From Gnetum montanum (Eukaryota; Streptophyta; Gnetopsida; Gnetales; Gnetaceae): a DNA stretch of 64,000 nucleotides. The notes under the pieces were generated by a model that had not been told where the DNA came from, ran no database searches, and saw nothing but the letters and a program-made list of their open reading frames with translations. A program made the translations under genes and the position numbers. Position 1 is the first letter of the stretch, and the number at the start of each line of letters is the position of its first letter. Location: positions 35,102 through 99,101 of the forward strand of contig MNCI01027250.1 of NCBI GenBank assembly GCA_015680685.1. The letters are read 5' to 3'. Of the stretch, positions 48,388-59,144 are shown one piece after another.

Positions 48388-49314
48388 TGATGAGACGCGA
48401 TTTGGATAGGCCACGATATCGCATATGCGATATCGCATCCCCCATGATATCGTGTCTGCCGCGATATCGTGTCTTCCCTATGATATCACGTACGCAATAT
48501 TTCAATTCACCACCATATCTATAAATAAGATGCGGCTCTCCCTTGTTTAAGGATCCTAGTTTTAAAGTAGCGAAGCTCTGGTAGTTTGATCCCTCCAGAG
48601 TTAGATTTTTTCTCGTGTCTGCCCGCAGTGTGGTGAATGTAATTGTACCATGTCTTTATTCGAGTGTGCTGTACTTGGACACGCATATGACTGGCAATAA
48701 AGATCGAGATTACTTTATCATTGTAGCATTCACTTTGTTATTTATTTATTTTTTATTTGTTTAATATTATTTACTATTTTCTCTCTCTCACCCTTAAACT
48801 CCTAGAACATGGAACAAGTACGACTTGATTACGAGCATTTAAGTGTGACTGCTTGGTAGCCTAGTGGTGTAGCTAGGATCTATGCTTGGTAACCCAGTGG
48901 CATATTTGGGATGTGCGCTTGGTAATCCCAGTGGCATACCTAGGATCTATGCTTGGTAGTCCCAGTGGTAGTCGTGCATGAGGTTCAAGATGTGTACGGT
49001 TGATCAAGGAATCGGTTGCTCATCGTACTTAGGCTAGATTAGATTTTCTTACCCTTTTCCTTCTAGCTTAGATTAGTTAATATTATTTCCCACTGCCTTT
49101 AGGAGTAGCATAGATTAGGAAACACATCATACACCTCATCTGGACTAAACCATACGTGAAAAATGCAATACTAGTCCAGGTGGGAAGACAGCAAACTGCG
49201 ACCTAAGGATAACTGTCTAGGTGCTACAACTAGTCCATCTACGGAGTTTAACTGGATCGCGTGTGCGACGCTTGTTTCGTATGGTTGAGTGTAGGGGTAC
49301 CTCACCACTCATCA
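48388..49314 (+). repeat. Element B 3' LTR
   Basis: 927 bp, longer than the 5' LTR. U3 holds five GATATC motifs (about 48408-48490) where the 5' LTR has fewer. TATA box TCTATAAATAAG at 48519-48529. The minisatellite lies at 48851-48970. Confidence 0.9.
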
Positions 49315-50493
49315 TTTTTCATATCAAGGTATTCATGTTGTTTATCAAATCATGGTATTGTTTTCATGAAATGACTATAAATATTAGGGGTGGATATGTG
49401 TGGTTATGTTTGTTTGGGTGTGTTATGCTTATGACATGTGTTGGCTTAAGCTAGATGGAACGTGTACATGTTTTTGTGGTGAAGCTGTTGACAGTTGTTA
49501 GCGAGTGATGCTAGCATGAGGATGTGGACTGGTTAGGGATGAGGCATCCTAGAGGTAGTATGGGTTAACCCCCATTATGATGCATTGGTGAGGCTCTTAT
49601 CTTAGGCCTCATCTTGAGAGTGGTAGAGCATAGGTGTGTTCATCCCTATGGCTTGTACATGGCATAGGTATGTTTGTCCCTATTGCTAGTCTTCTAGAAG
49701 GCTAGTGGTTGTAGGTCACAAGTTGATGGATCCTAGCATTGATTGGATAAATAAAAGACCTATAGGCAATGGCTATTATGAGTACTCATAGTAATGTTTC
49801 ACATGCTACACTGAGCATAGATATGCTAGCAACCACATGGGCTATGTATATGATAGTATCAGTTTGTGAGTCATATCATTGATAATATGTGTTTTGATTG
49901 GATTATGATTGTGTGGATCATGGACTATTTATGGTATACCATGGGTATGATGACAAAGGTAGGATAGATGATGTTGGACCATGGCTTTATCTGTGATTGT
50001 ACTATGGATGATATGGTGTTTGTTGTTTTGAGCATTTGTGAGACTAACAGTTGTTGTAGGTTGCCCTATATGCCACTCCTCTCCTCTAGTGCAACACTTG
50101 TCAACCATCTAGTAGGGGAAGTGTAAATGCATCCCACTTAATTATATACTAACTTTATTTAAATTATAGGTGAAAGGTGTAGGAGCCTAGGTAAGCACAA
50201 AGAGGGAGAGTAGAGGAGGAGAAAATCTTCAATGCTTAATTAATGTCTATTTCATGGATAGTAGTATGAACTATGTATTTTTGTATGAAACTCTATGTAC
50301 TATTATATATACAAAAATGGTTTTTATGTGTATTTGGTATTTTAGAAAAATGAATTGAAGTGTATGTTTAATTTTTGGTGTGGTATGAAATTTTTGTGCA
50401 ATTTGACATTGTTGGTGTTTAGTTATCATGCTTCCATTCTAAGATTACTTGATCCTAAGCATCACCCTACCCTAGCTAGAGTGGGCTGTTACA
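49315..50493 (+). repeat. Element D 3' LTR, right part, with B target duplication
   Basis: Resumes D LTR sequence (CATATCAAGGTATTCATG) after B and the ttttt duplication (49315-49319). Ends GGGCTGTTACA at 50493, followed by D's target duplication ctcca. Confidence 0.88.
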
Positions 50494-51478
50494 CTCCAGC
50501 AAAATGCTCTCTTAATTAATGTATGCTTCCTTCAAGTCTATTCTTCTACTTTTTAATGTCTATCACTCTTAAATTTTCAAAATAATTTTATATTATCTTC
50601 CTTCAATGCAACGATAGCCTTAGCATGTGTGTACGTATGAGCATATACTATTGAAGCATTCCACATTACGTTTTCTTTCTCTGTATCCATCTATCTTTGC
50701 TTGGCCATCAGTTGATTTGCTTGTTCATTTTGAAATTGTACTAGTTGGTATGGTGTAATGTGTTATGTTGTATCTTATCTTTTAATTATTAATGTAGCTA
50801 GTTCTTCCTTTAATCTCTATGCTTCACTCTCTATGTGTTGTATCCTAGTTTCTATTATAATCAACTTGTCTTTTATAGATATTAATTCTAACTACACTAG
50901 AGCAATATCATTGGGGATATTAAAAAGATTTTGCATGACTTGTCTTATCTACAACAATATTTCTAAGAAGTCTTTATGTTTAGCAAGGGACATTATTTTC
51001 TTTCCTAATGTTCTAGCCAATGTTTCTATGTCTTTAGCTCTAGAAATATCTATTGGTGACAGAACAAGAACATTGAATGATTTCTTAATATTATCAATTA
51101 TTAATCCTATTGTTCTTGCTACATCTTAGTGTTGAATTACCACTACAATGGCTTCTACTCTAATTTCTAACATAAACTAGAATGATGCAACATTTACAGA
51201 CATTTTTGTACCCAATTATTATCTTCCCTTACTTGTAAAGATATTTGATCACTAGTGGGTCCTGTAGATGCTACAAGTCTACTAGAGTTAGGGTAGGGAG
51301 ATCTCTTCTTATCTCTTTCTTCTTCACTACATGTGTGTTTTGTAGGTTTTGGATTCTAAGGAGATGCCTTTTCCAAGAGCTAGGACATTACAAGAGACAT
51401 CTTTGTTGAGAGCTAAGTCTTTGCATGAGATGTATTTCACTGAGAGGAGATGTCTTACAAAAAAAGAAGAAGATAAGT
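50494..51478 (-). pseudogene. Element H ORF2, middle part, decayed
   Basis: Minus strand. It parallels element B about 46340-47440: an acidic GAAGAAGAAAGAGATAAG stretch, then CTACAGGACCCAC matching B's linker, then the charged helical region. It joins the piece ending at 31980 across element D. The open frame visible here on the plus strand is the antisense of this coiled-coil region. Confidence 0.55.
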
Positions 51479-52351
51479 TGATGAGTCATCATAGTTGGGT
51501 TGCATCAACAAGATGTCATTGATGCGACCCCATCGATGGGATCTTATTGACATGATCTCATTGATGTAGGGTTTGACATGTTAGCATGTACCCGTTGATG
51601 TGGCACCCTATCTTTGTCAATAAATGTGCATCTATCCACTACATTTATGATAATCTTTTCATAGTTGTAGCAAAGCTATTACAGTTTTTTCTTCTAAAAG
51701 TTAGAACATTTTCTGAGTGCCCACAGTAGGAGTCAAAGATGTGTACGGATCTTTATTTGAGCATTGATGTACCTGAGCACCTCAATGTGAACATTAATAA
51801 AGAAGACGTTTTATGATAAAACCTTGTAGCACTTGGAATAGATTAATGTTTTCTTTATGCATTTAATATTCATAAATTTATTTTAATGTTTCTAAGTAAT
51901 TAATTAATATCAATTAATTAGTAAACATAAGTACAACCACTTCGAGCATACATTTAACACCTCATAATCCATGTAGCACTTAACACTTGATAACCCAGTG
52001 CTATAATAATGTCTTTATGATGTGTAGGGAAAGTGGGAATGAATTATTATGTTAGGATTAGTTAAATATTAGCTAGTTATTAGATTAATTAAGCATTTAA
52101 TTACTTTATTCTTATTCTTAGGTGACTTAATTCATAAAAGATAAAATGATAAAAATCATATGCCTCAGTTACACTTAACCATATACTTGCACTTCATAAT
52201 TGGAATTGAGAAGATAGTGATTACAATAGTTAGATTCACCTCCTAGAAACTAGTGTAATTAGAAAGCTAAAGTCTATAAATTTCAACTAGATTGCTAAGT
52301 GAACACTAGTAATTTGTATGGTCGGACGTAGGGTATACTCATTGCTCATCA
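51479..52351 (+). repeat. Element C 5' LTR
   Basis: 873 bp, TGATGA...TCATCA. U3 lacks ATATCG motifs. It carries a run of TTGATG/ATCGATG motifs (about 51515-51605), then TCAATAAATGTG as TATA substitute. It is closely similar in layout to the element F LTR. Confidence 0.8.
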
Positions 52352-52352
52352 T

Positions 52353-52370
52353 TGGTGCTATTTTCAGGAA
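52353..52370 (+). other. Element C primer binding site
   Basis: TGGTGCTATTTTCAGGAA, a more decayed relative of TGGCGCCGTTGCCGGGGA, one base after the LTR. Confidence 0.6.
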
Positions 52371-52505
52371 CTTTAGTTAGCTACGTGCACTATCTAGGAC
52401 TTACTGAAAATTATTCAAAATTATTGTAAAAAAACTTAAAGTCACAATCATTCAAAATAATAATAATAATTCTAAAAGCACACTGATATTTTCTTTTAAT
52501 CTAAA

Positions 52506-54420
52506 ATGTCTTCTTCTCATAGGGATGATTCTCTATCAAGGTTTGAGCATACATTTAATCAACAAAGGAATGAATGGTCAAATATACTAGTGCCCCAATA
52601 ATGTAGAGTGGTATATACTCATTTTGATGAGTATGTGCCAGAATTCACCTTCATTTTACATCAGGATGAATAGTTTCAGTGGAGGGACATGGAGGGTGAC
52701 ATTATGTTGCCACTTGAATGATCAGTTCTTGTGATGTTGCGTCGAACTCTTATGAAGTTGGGCATCTAAGGGCTCAATGCTGAATACATTGTGCAAGATC
52801 ATGACTATTGGGATTACCATCCCACTAAGGCATAATGCAAAAGAAATTGGCAATAGAAGGGGTGGCATGAAGCTTCAAAGAGGAAATGGTTTAATAACTC
52901 CTTATTCCTACTAGGCCAAAAAGATAGTGAGGATTCCTTCTTTGGTGGTTCTCAATTCACTAACTCTCCTTCCCTTGGTTTTGATGAAGGGGGCTTGAAC
53001 CAAAATTTATAGTCCATTGTAAAAAATCTTGGTTTGGGTAAGAATGGGTTTCATGATCATGGAGGATAAAAAATTTGGATTCATAGAAAAGATGAGGACA
53101 AGAATCACGATGATGATCATGGCTATGGCCATAAAAGAGGGGATGGCAGACATGATGGTGGTGCTAGTACTCCTTCATATTCATCTTTTTCATCCTCTTC
53201 TTCCTCCTCTAGCTCTAACCAAGGCCACAAAGGATATGATCATGATGGAGGTGATTGATAGGACAAAGATGATCATAGGTCCTATTGAAATAGGAGACTA
53301 GGGGTGTGGGCAATCAAGGGAGGCCATCATGAAAGAAGGGGAAGTAGGGGGCATTATGAGCATCATGGCCATTTCAGATGCTATGATCATGATGAGCCTT
53401 TTCTTGCAACTTGAAACATCACAGAGGTGGTGAGAATTCCAACAAGGTAAGTAAAAGATAGCAGAATCAAGCAATTGGATATGAACAATATCCCTAAGTT
53501 CAAAGGTGATATAACTCAGACCCACAAAATCATCTTTAGTCCTTTCATGATGCCTATGCCTTACAGAATGTGGAGAACAAATGGAAAAAGTTAAAGGTAT
53601 TCCCAAGAATTCTCATCAAAGAAGTTGAAAGTTGGTAGTGGTCCTTGGAGCTGAAATCAATAAATAGGTGGAGTACAATGCTTGAACTCTTAAACGACAA
53701 GTATCAAACATACTCTCAAGTTTCCAACTTGAGAAAGTAGATCCAAGGTTGGAAATAGGGAATACATGAACCCTTGGACATATCCATGGGTAGGTATTGT
53801 TATCTCTTACACCAATGTCTTGGCCATGGTTATTGTCAAAGGGAGCAACTCCACCATATCATCGATGGGCTTTGCATAGAAACATGAAGAACTCTTGGGG
53901 TATATACCCAAGGAAGAATTTCAAAAATAAGGGCTCATTAGATTTAAAGGCTTATAGAGTAGGTTGCCAAAAAAAAAAAGAGTTGAAAAAAAGAAAAAGT
54001 GTGAAGGAGTAAAAGTGGGATCCTTCCATCAAAAAAAGGGAGGTCTGGTTCTATGACAATGAGGAGGAGGCACCACTTGATAAGGTGGTATAATGAAAGG
54101 CCATGCCAATTTAGAAGTTTATTTCTAAAATTTTGGCCAAGGTAGATAAAATGTGGGACTCTTTGGATGAAAAACTTTAAACTTCTTTGAAAATAAAATA
54201 GGAATCCAAAGAGCAAAGTATTATTCATGATTGCAGGAGAAGGAAGGAAGTTGAACATGCCCACTAAATGGGTAAGGGCAATGCTGCTGTAGTAGAGGAA
54301 GTTGTGGAGTTTGAAATAGATGATGATGGTGGATGTGACATCTACTAATATGAACATCCTAAGGGATTTTTTTCCATTATGTCACACTTGTAGGAATCTA
54401 GGGTGTAACTATGTGTAGAA
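52506..54420 (+). pseudogene. Element C gag, decayed
   Basis: ATG at 52506 (MSSSHRDDSLSRFEHTF). The block LVPQ...VVYTHFDEYVPEFTFILH is shared with E. A linker rich in His, Asp, Gly and then Ser lies at about 53040-53400. Capsid-like remnants lie at about 53480-53930. A damaged zinc knuckle near 54331-54380 reads GGCDIY then YEHPKGF, with two of the expected Cys lost. Many frameshifts. Confidence 0.7.
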
Positions 54421-54499
54421 ACTATAGTTCATAAAAGGTACATCCATCACAGAATGCAGACACTGTGCAAATAAGATAGAAATTCAAAGGTGACTGTAG

Positions 54500-56160
54500 A
54501 CAACAACAAAAAAATGGGAGGACACTGAGTGGCTAACTATTGATCCTGATAGCAACTCAAAAATTTGCATGGAATTAATTGAGAGCCTAATGAGTTCCTA
54601 TGTTGAAGGCATGGATGAACTAGAGTGAGTTCATTTCCAACTCTCTAATGATGAACTTGATGAGATAAATTGGGGAGAGTTGGACATTTCTAAAAGTTTT
54701 AAGAAAGAGCCCTTAGAGTTGAAAAATCTACCTATTGGCATGGAATATGCTTTTCTAAACAATGGAAATCTAGTGATAATTAATGTCAACCTTACTCTTG
54801 AACAAAAAGAGAAGGGCCAACAACCTTTGTTGGTTATATCTTGAACTCATTAGGATTGATCCAAGGACATGTCAGCACTACATCTATATAGATACTTCCA
54901 TACAACGAAAGAGACAACCGTAGTGGCAGTTGAACCCAAAACTAAAGCAGATCATCAAGGAGGAGATTGAACAACTTCTCAAGACAAGGTTCATCTATCC
55001 CATTACGAATAATGAGTGGTTAGCCAACTTGTAATAGTGCTAAAGAAATATGGTAAGTGAAGGGTCTATATTGAATTCAAGTTGTTGAACATGATGACGT
55101 ACAAAGATCATTTTCCATTACCATTTGTGGACCAAGTGTTGGACACCATCTCTAGGCATTGCTACTATAGCTTTCTAGATCGTTATATTGGATATAACCA
55201 AATTTAGATTACACTCGAGGATTATGCCAAAATCACATTTGCAAGTCCTTATGGAAGTTTTGCATACAGAAAGGTGCCCTTTAGCCTTTGCAATGCCCCT
55301 ACAACCTTCCAACAACTTGTCCTAAGCATCTTTCAATAGTAGATTGGTAGCATGGTAGAAGTCTTCATGGATGAGTTCTCCACTTATGGCACTACATTTA
55401 AGCAAGTCTTAGACCATCTTGAGCAAGTATTGAAAAGGTGTGTGGAGATGAACCTTTGGATTAATTGGTAAAAGAAACATTTGATGATCTAGAAGGGCAT
55501 TGTCTTAGGACACAAAATATCACAAGTAGGGATTGAGGTGGACCTTGAGAAAGTAAGGATGATCCAAGGAATTACCTACCAACTAGAAACTATCAAAGAT
55601 GTCTAGTCATTCCTTGTTCATAATGGCTACTACTGGTGATTCATAGAGAATTTCTTTAGGATTGCTAAATCATTGATAAAACTGACAAAAAAAGATACTT
55701 TGTTCGTCCGGACTGAGAAATGTGAGAATGCATTCTAGAAACTCAAGTAGAAGCTTGTAAAAAAATCTAATTCTAAGAGTACCTAATTAGTCTAGACCAT
55801 TTTACATTATGATGGATGCATCAAATTATGCCTTTGAAGGTGTGATTATATAGTTAGATGATTAGAAATGTCCTTACTACATCCATTGCATGAGCCGAAG
55901 CATTGTGGGTGCACAGCTAAACTACATTAGAATAGAGAAAGAATTGATGATGGTGATTTATGACTTGGAGAAATTCAAGCACTATGTGCTTGGGTATAAG
56001 GTGTTCATGCACAGAAACCATAGTGCAATTTGCTTCCTTCTGAACAAAACAAAGGTGAGCCCCCATGTCATATGGTGGCTAGTGATCTTGTAAGAATTTG
56101 ATCTTACAATGGTAGATTGAAAAGGAATTGAGAACATGGTTACCAACTAATTATCTTGGT
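54500..56160 (+). pseudogene. Element C reverse transcriptase and RNase H, decayed
   Basis: Linker block NLPIGMEYAFLNNGNLVIIN matches E. RT blocks: KLLNMMTYKDHFPLPFVDQV, YYSFLDRYIGYNQI, ASPYGSFAYRKVPFSLCNAP, and the catalytic box VFMDEFSTYG, where E keeps FMDD. The second catalytic Asp is Glu, so the enzyme is expected dead. IVLGHKISQVGIEVDLEKV follows. RNase H is in pieces (55790-56060). No protease motif was found between knuckle and RT; it seems deleted. Confidence 0.8.
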
Positions 56161-56379
56161 TGAGATGGGATAACAAAGAGGAGGAGAGTCCACTTGCTAA
56201 CTAATTTCTTGATGAAATCCTCTTTGCTGGTGCTATAAATGAACAAGTGCCTAATGAACCTAACTAGTATGATGGCATTCTCACCTACCTTCTCACTCAG
56301 GAGATTCCACAAGAGCTTTATAGTGGGAGAAACAATAGTTTCTTGATCAGGCCAAATGATTCATGGAGATTAACAAGCA

Positions 56380-57070
56380 CCTTTACAAGGTATGTGTTGA
56401 TGGCCTGGTTCATTGGTGTGTTCCTAATGCTGATCAACTATATGTTCTCTAGGATGCTTATGAGGATCCTTATGGGGGCCATTATGTTGGGCGATGCATG
56501 ATCATTAAGATCTTGATGGCAGGGTATTATTAGCCAATACTATTTAGGAATACTTACCAATTTTTCCACTCTTGTAAATGTCACCAATGTGATGGTGGGA
56601 TGACTACTCATATGGAGGATCCTCAGTAGTGTATCCAACTACTGGAACCCTTCAACATCTAGGGCATTGACTTCATAGATTCCATCACACCAATGTCAAA
56701 TGGAAAGACATACATTATAGCTATTTTTTACTATTGTATGAAATGGGTAGAAGTAGTAGCTATCATTGACTATACATCCTCTACAGCTACTTGGTTTGTA
56801 CAACAAAATGTTGTAAATGAGGTTTGGGGTGTCATGCACATTGATTTTTTGATAATGGTACTCATTTTACAAGCATCACCTTTTGAAAGCTCATGCAACG
56901 CTTGGGGGTAGAACATAAATTAATAATTCTTGGGGGTAGAGCTTTTGAAAGGTTTTGTGCATGACCATTTCCTTCTAGAGCCATGTTGATCTAGAAGCCT
57001 AAAAGCCCAAACAAGAAATTTTTGGTCAACATACAACAAGTCAAACCTTTCCATGAGCCCAAAAGCGCTA
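56380..57070 (+). pseudogene. Element C integrase remnant with internal deletion
   Basis: CVDGLVHWCVPNADQLYVL, GGHYVGRCMIIKILMAGYY and CKCHQCDGGMTTHM (zinc-binding part), then GIDFIDSITPMSNGKTYIIA (first Asp) and DNGTHFT (second Asp, other frame). The Glu block and most of the C-terminal domain are missing. Sequence jumps at about 56930-56975 to LVNIQQVKPFHEP, the end of the family integrase. Confidence 0.75.
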
Positions 57071-57132
57071 GTGACTGTAGCACCTTATTAGATGGATAAG
57101 CACACTTAATATTGTAAATCTACTCCTTCCAA

Positions 57133-57150
57133 CTTAGTCATGGGGAAGAT
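57133..57150 (+). other. Polypurine-like motif after element C pol
   Basis: CTTAGTCATGGGGAAGAT, followed by GGCCATCCATGTTAATC, which also follows the motif in E. A weaker second copy may be TTTGTTGTGGGGGCC near 58869. Confidence 0.5.
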
Positions 57151-58639
57151 GGCCATCCATGTTAATCATTTAAAGTGGCTCCTCAGTTTTTACACTTTTC
57201 TTGTTTTTCACATTTTTTTTATTTTACACCATCTTTAGTACATTTTATCTTTGTTGAATATTTTATAATTTCTTTTATATTTCACTTTATGTTGGTTTTG
57301 TTTTTCTTATGTTTTCTTCTGATTATTTTCTTTTCCTTTATTGCCAATAGGACCAAGTGTTACTGTAGCTACTATTGATGATGATTTGTACTTAATGTTT
57401 TTTATTGCTAATGTCTGGATTCTCTCTTCAAATTTTGGTATTAATAACTAAGACATGGTTTCTTTTTCATGGAACAGGTAGCAAGTCCACATCATCCACT
57501 CATCCATAAAACTTTACGGTGTTCCTTGTTTTGGAAATATGAGGTCCATTCCGTAATAAGAACATTAATGAACTTGTCACCTTGGTACTTTCCAAACTTG
57601 ATAAGGATTAAAATGGATTGATGAGGGTATGAATTCAAGAGGATTTGATGCTCTCTATGCTTTTCTACCCTCTTGAATGAATGAGTGTTTTCATGGATTT
57701 CTTACCATTCTGTTGTCGACTAATAATAAGAAATTAAAGTCTTTGCATGATGTGGTTCCCATCTAAAAATTCATAAAAACATAAAATGAAAAAGAAAAAT
57801 AAAAATAAAGAGAATGAAAATTTAAAGCACACCCCTGGGACAAATAATGAGTTATAAGCACTAGTTATGGAACTAGAAAGACATGTTACCCATGCCTGAA
57901 GGTCCCCTCTAACTAAAGTCCTTTCTCACCTACTTCTCTTTTCTTCTCTATTAGAAATGGTAATTAATCTATGAAAGCCTTCTTGTATCTTGAGGGGGTG
58001 AACTAATCTTAGAATATCAATGTGAAGTCAATCAAAGTGGTTCATTTTGATCTAGACTAAGGATGGACTTTATTGGGTCATTTAACCACAAAATCCACAA
58101 GGGACTTCATGTGACCATGATATGAAACTCCATTCCTATGTCACTATCTGATCCATCAACACCTCACTACTAATTTTCCATGTCTTGTTCAATGTCTTAT
58201 TTTGACATGCTAAAATTCTTAGGTAGATTCTTCCAAGATTAGGTCCTTAACTTTCCATAACCATTAATGAATTATAGGGTTCACAAACTCATTAGTTTGA
58301 GGATGTGCAAGGGAAAAAAAGGGCATGAGGCTACTATGGCAAGGACCCACTTGCATTTCTCTTATTTAGGATAGTTAAGTTCATTATCCTTAGGCATTTT
58401 TGCAATCAAATATTCTCACATTCCTTATCGATTACATCCAGCTATGTGCTCCTTAGTGGCACTTCTCCTTAAAAATTCATTCTCCAACTAAAAACTCCCT
58501 TTTTTGTATATTCAAGCCCTCTTCCATTGTTTTGTCATGTTCACGGCTTTTCTAGCTCTTTAAGGATCCCAATTTCATGCTTAAAATCCTTCTATTTTTT
58601 TGAAATTTTTAAAGTGAAAAAATTTTCTCTATAGGGTCT
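57151..58639 (+). other. Element C non-coding spacer
   Basis: Contains shared boxes at 57869-57902 (core AGAAAGACATGTTACCCATG) and 58341-58353 (AAGGACCCACTTG). The open frame at 57175-57378 is Phe-rich and reflects base composition. Confidence 0.55.
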
Positions 58640-58712
58640 ATTCACAGGACCTCGTTGATGGAGCAGTCACGTAGATGAAACCTTGTCAATGTAGCATAGA
58701 AACTCTATAAAT
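58640..58712 (+). promoter_or_regulatory. Element C internal promoter candidate for ORF2
   Basis: GACCTCGTTGATGGAGC and TTGTCAATGTAGC motifs precede TATA box TATAAATA (58705-58712). The motif type equals that of C's own LTR (TTGATG) and not the ATATCG type of A and B. Confidence 0.5.
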
Positions 58713-59144
58713 ACACAGCAACACTTTGCATTTTGTTTTACATCTGTGCTCAAATAAGAGGGGATTTTTAAAAAATTTTAGAGCCCAAAACCTTCCAAGA
58801 GACATAACTTCAAAATCATTTATCCAATTAACCATATTCATTAGTCTTGTAGCTACTGAAAGTAAGCTCTTTGTTGTGGGGGCCACAACTCTTAGGTTTT
58901 TAATGGAGAATTCCTTAGGTTTTTCATGGCGAATTTTTTCAAAATTTTTCTAATTCCCACAAAGGTTTAACTAATAAAAAAACATTAAAAACATTAATTT
59001 ATGAAAGTTAAACACTTCCAACAAACTTTGATGACCTTATAAATTAAATAATATTAAAATAATCAATCTACCACTGTCATAACTTAGAAAAAGTGTAACT
59101 ACCTAATGAGATAAGATACCTCAATATTATAAGTTAGATCTCGC

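Larger units (their letters stand above)
40513..49314 (+). mobile_element. Element B: non-autonomous Athila/Tat-like retrotransposon (gag + ORF2, no pol)
   Basis: About 8.8 kb. LTRs are 40513-41387 and 48388-49314, TGATGA...TCATCA. Target duplication is tttgt (40508-40512) and ttttt (49315-49319), confirmed by the uninterrupted paralogous site in the D 5' LTR. Order: primer site, gag, spacer, internal promoter, candidate intron, ORF2, polypurine tract. There is no pol. It keeps more CG dinucleotides and longer open frames than A, and is nested in D, so it is among the younger insertions here. Confidence 0.9.
31981..50493 (+). mobile_element. Element D: Ty3/Gypsy chromovirus-like retrotransposon (Tekay/Del-like), with element B nested in its 3' LTR
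   Basis: LTRs of about 2.6 kb start TGTTACATCC (31981) and TATTACATCC (39062), and end GCTACA (34621) and GTTACA (50493). Target duplication is ctcta (31976-31980) and ctcca (50494-50498). The interior of about 4.4 kb encodes gag, protease, RT, RNase H and integrase in that order. Subtracting element B and its 5-bp duplication, the 3' LTR is 2625 bp against 2641 bp for the 5' LTR. Pol is full of TAG stops. Long LTRs plus a methionine-type primer site fit the Tekay/Del group. Confidence 0.88.
30182..51478 (-). mobile_element. Element H: Athila/Tat-like element with ORF2, minus strand, interrupted by D and cut by C
   Basis: The left part is the 3' LTR (30182-30965), the 3' leader and the C-terminal part of ORF2 (to 31980). 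Element D then interrupts it, and ORF2 resumes at 50494-51478. Element C begins at 51479. The remainder of H presumably continues past C outside the window. Reading order and similarity to element B ORF2 are continuous across the D insertion, which carries a ctcta/ctcca target duplication. H is the oldest host layer of this region. Confidence 0.7.

Noticed and set aside
50758-51129. 123-codon plus-strand open frame, hydrophobic
   Set aside because: Antisense of the coiled-coil part of element H ORF2; hydrophobic look comes from complementing Glu/Lys-rich codons.
53797-54012. 71-codon open frame with Lys-rich end in element C
   Set aside because: Frame-shifted shadow of gag; the true gag frame shows the capsid pattern.
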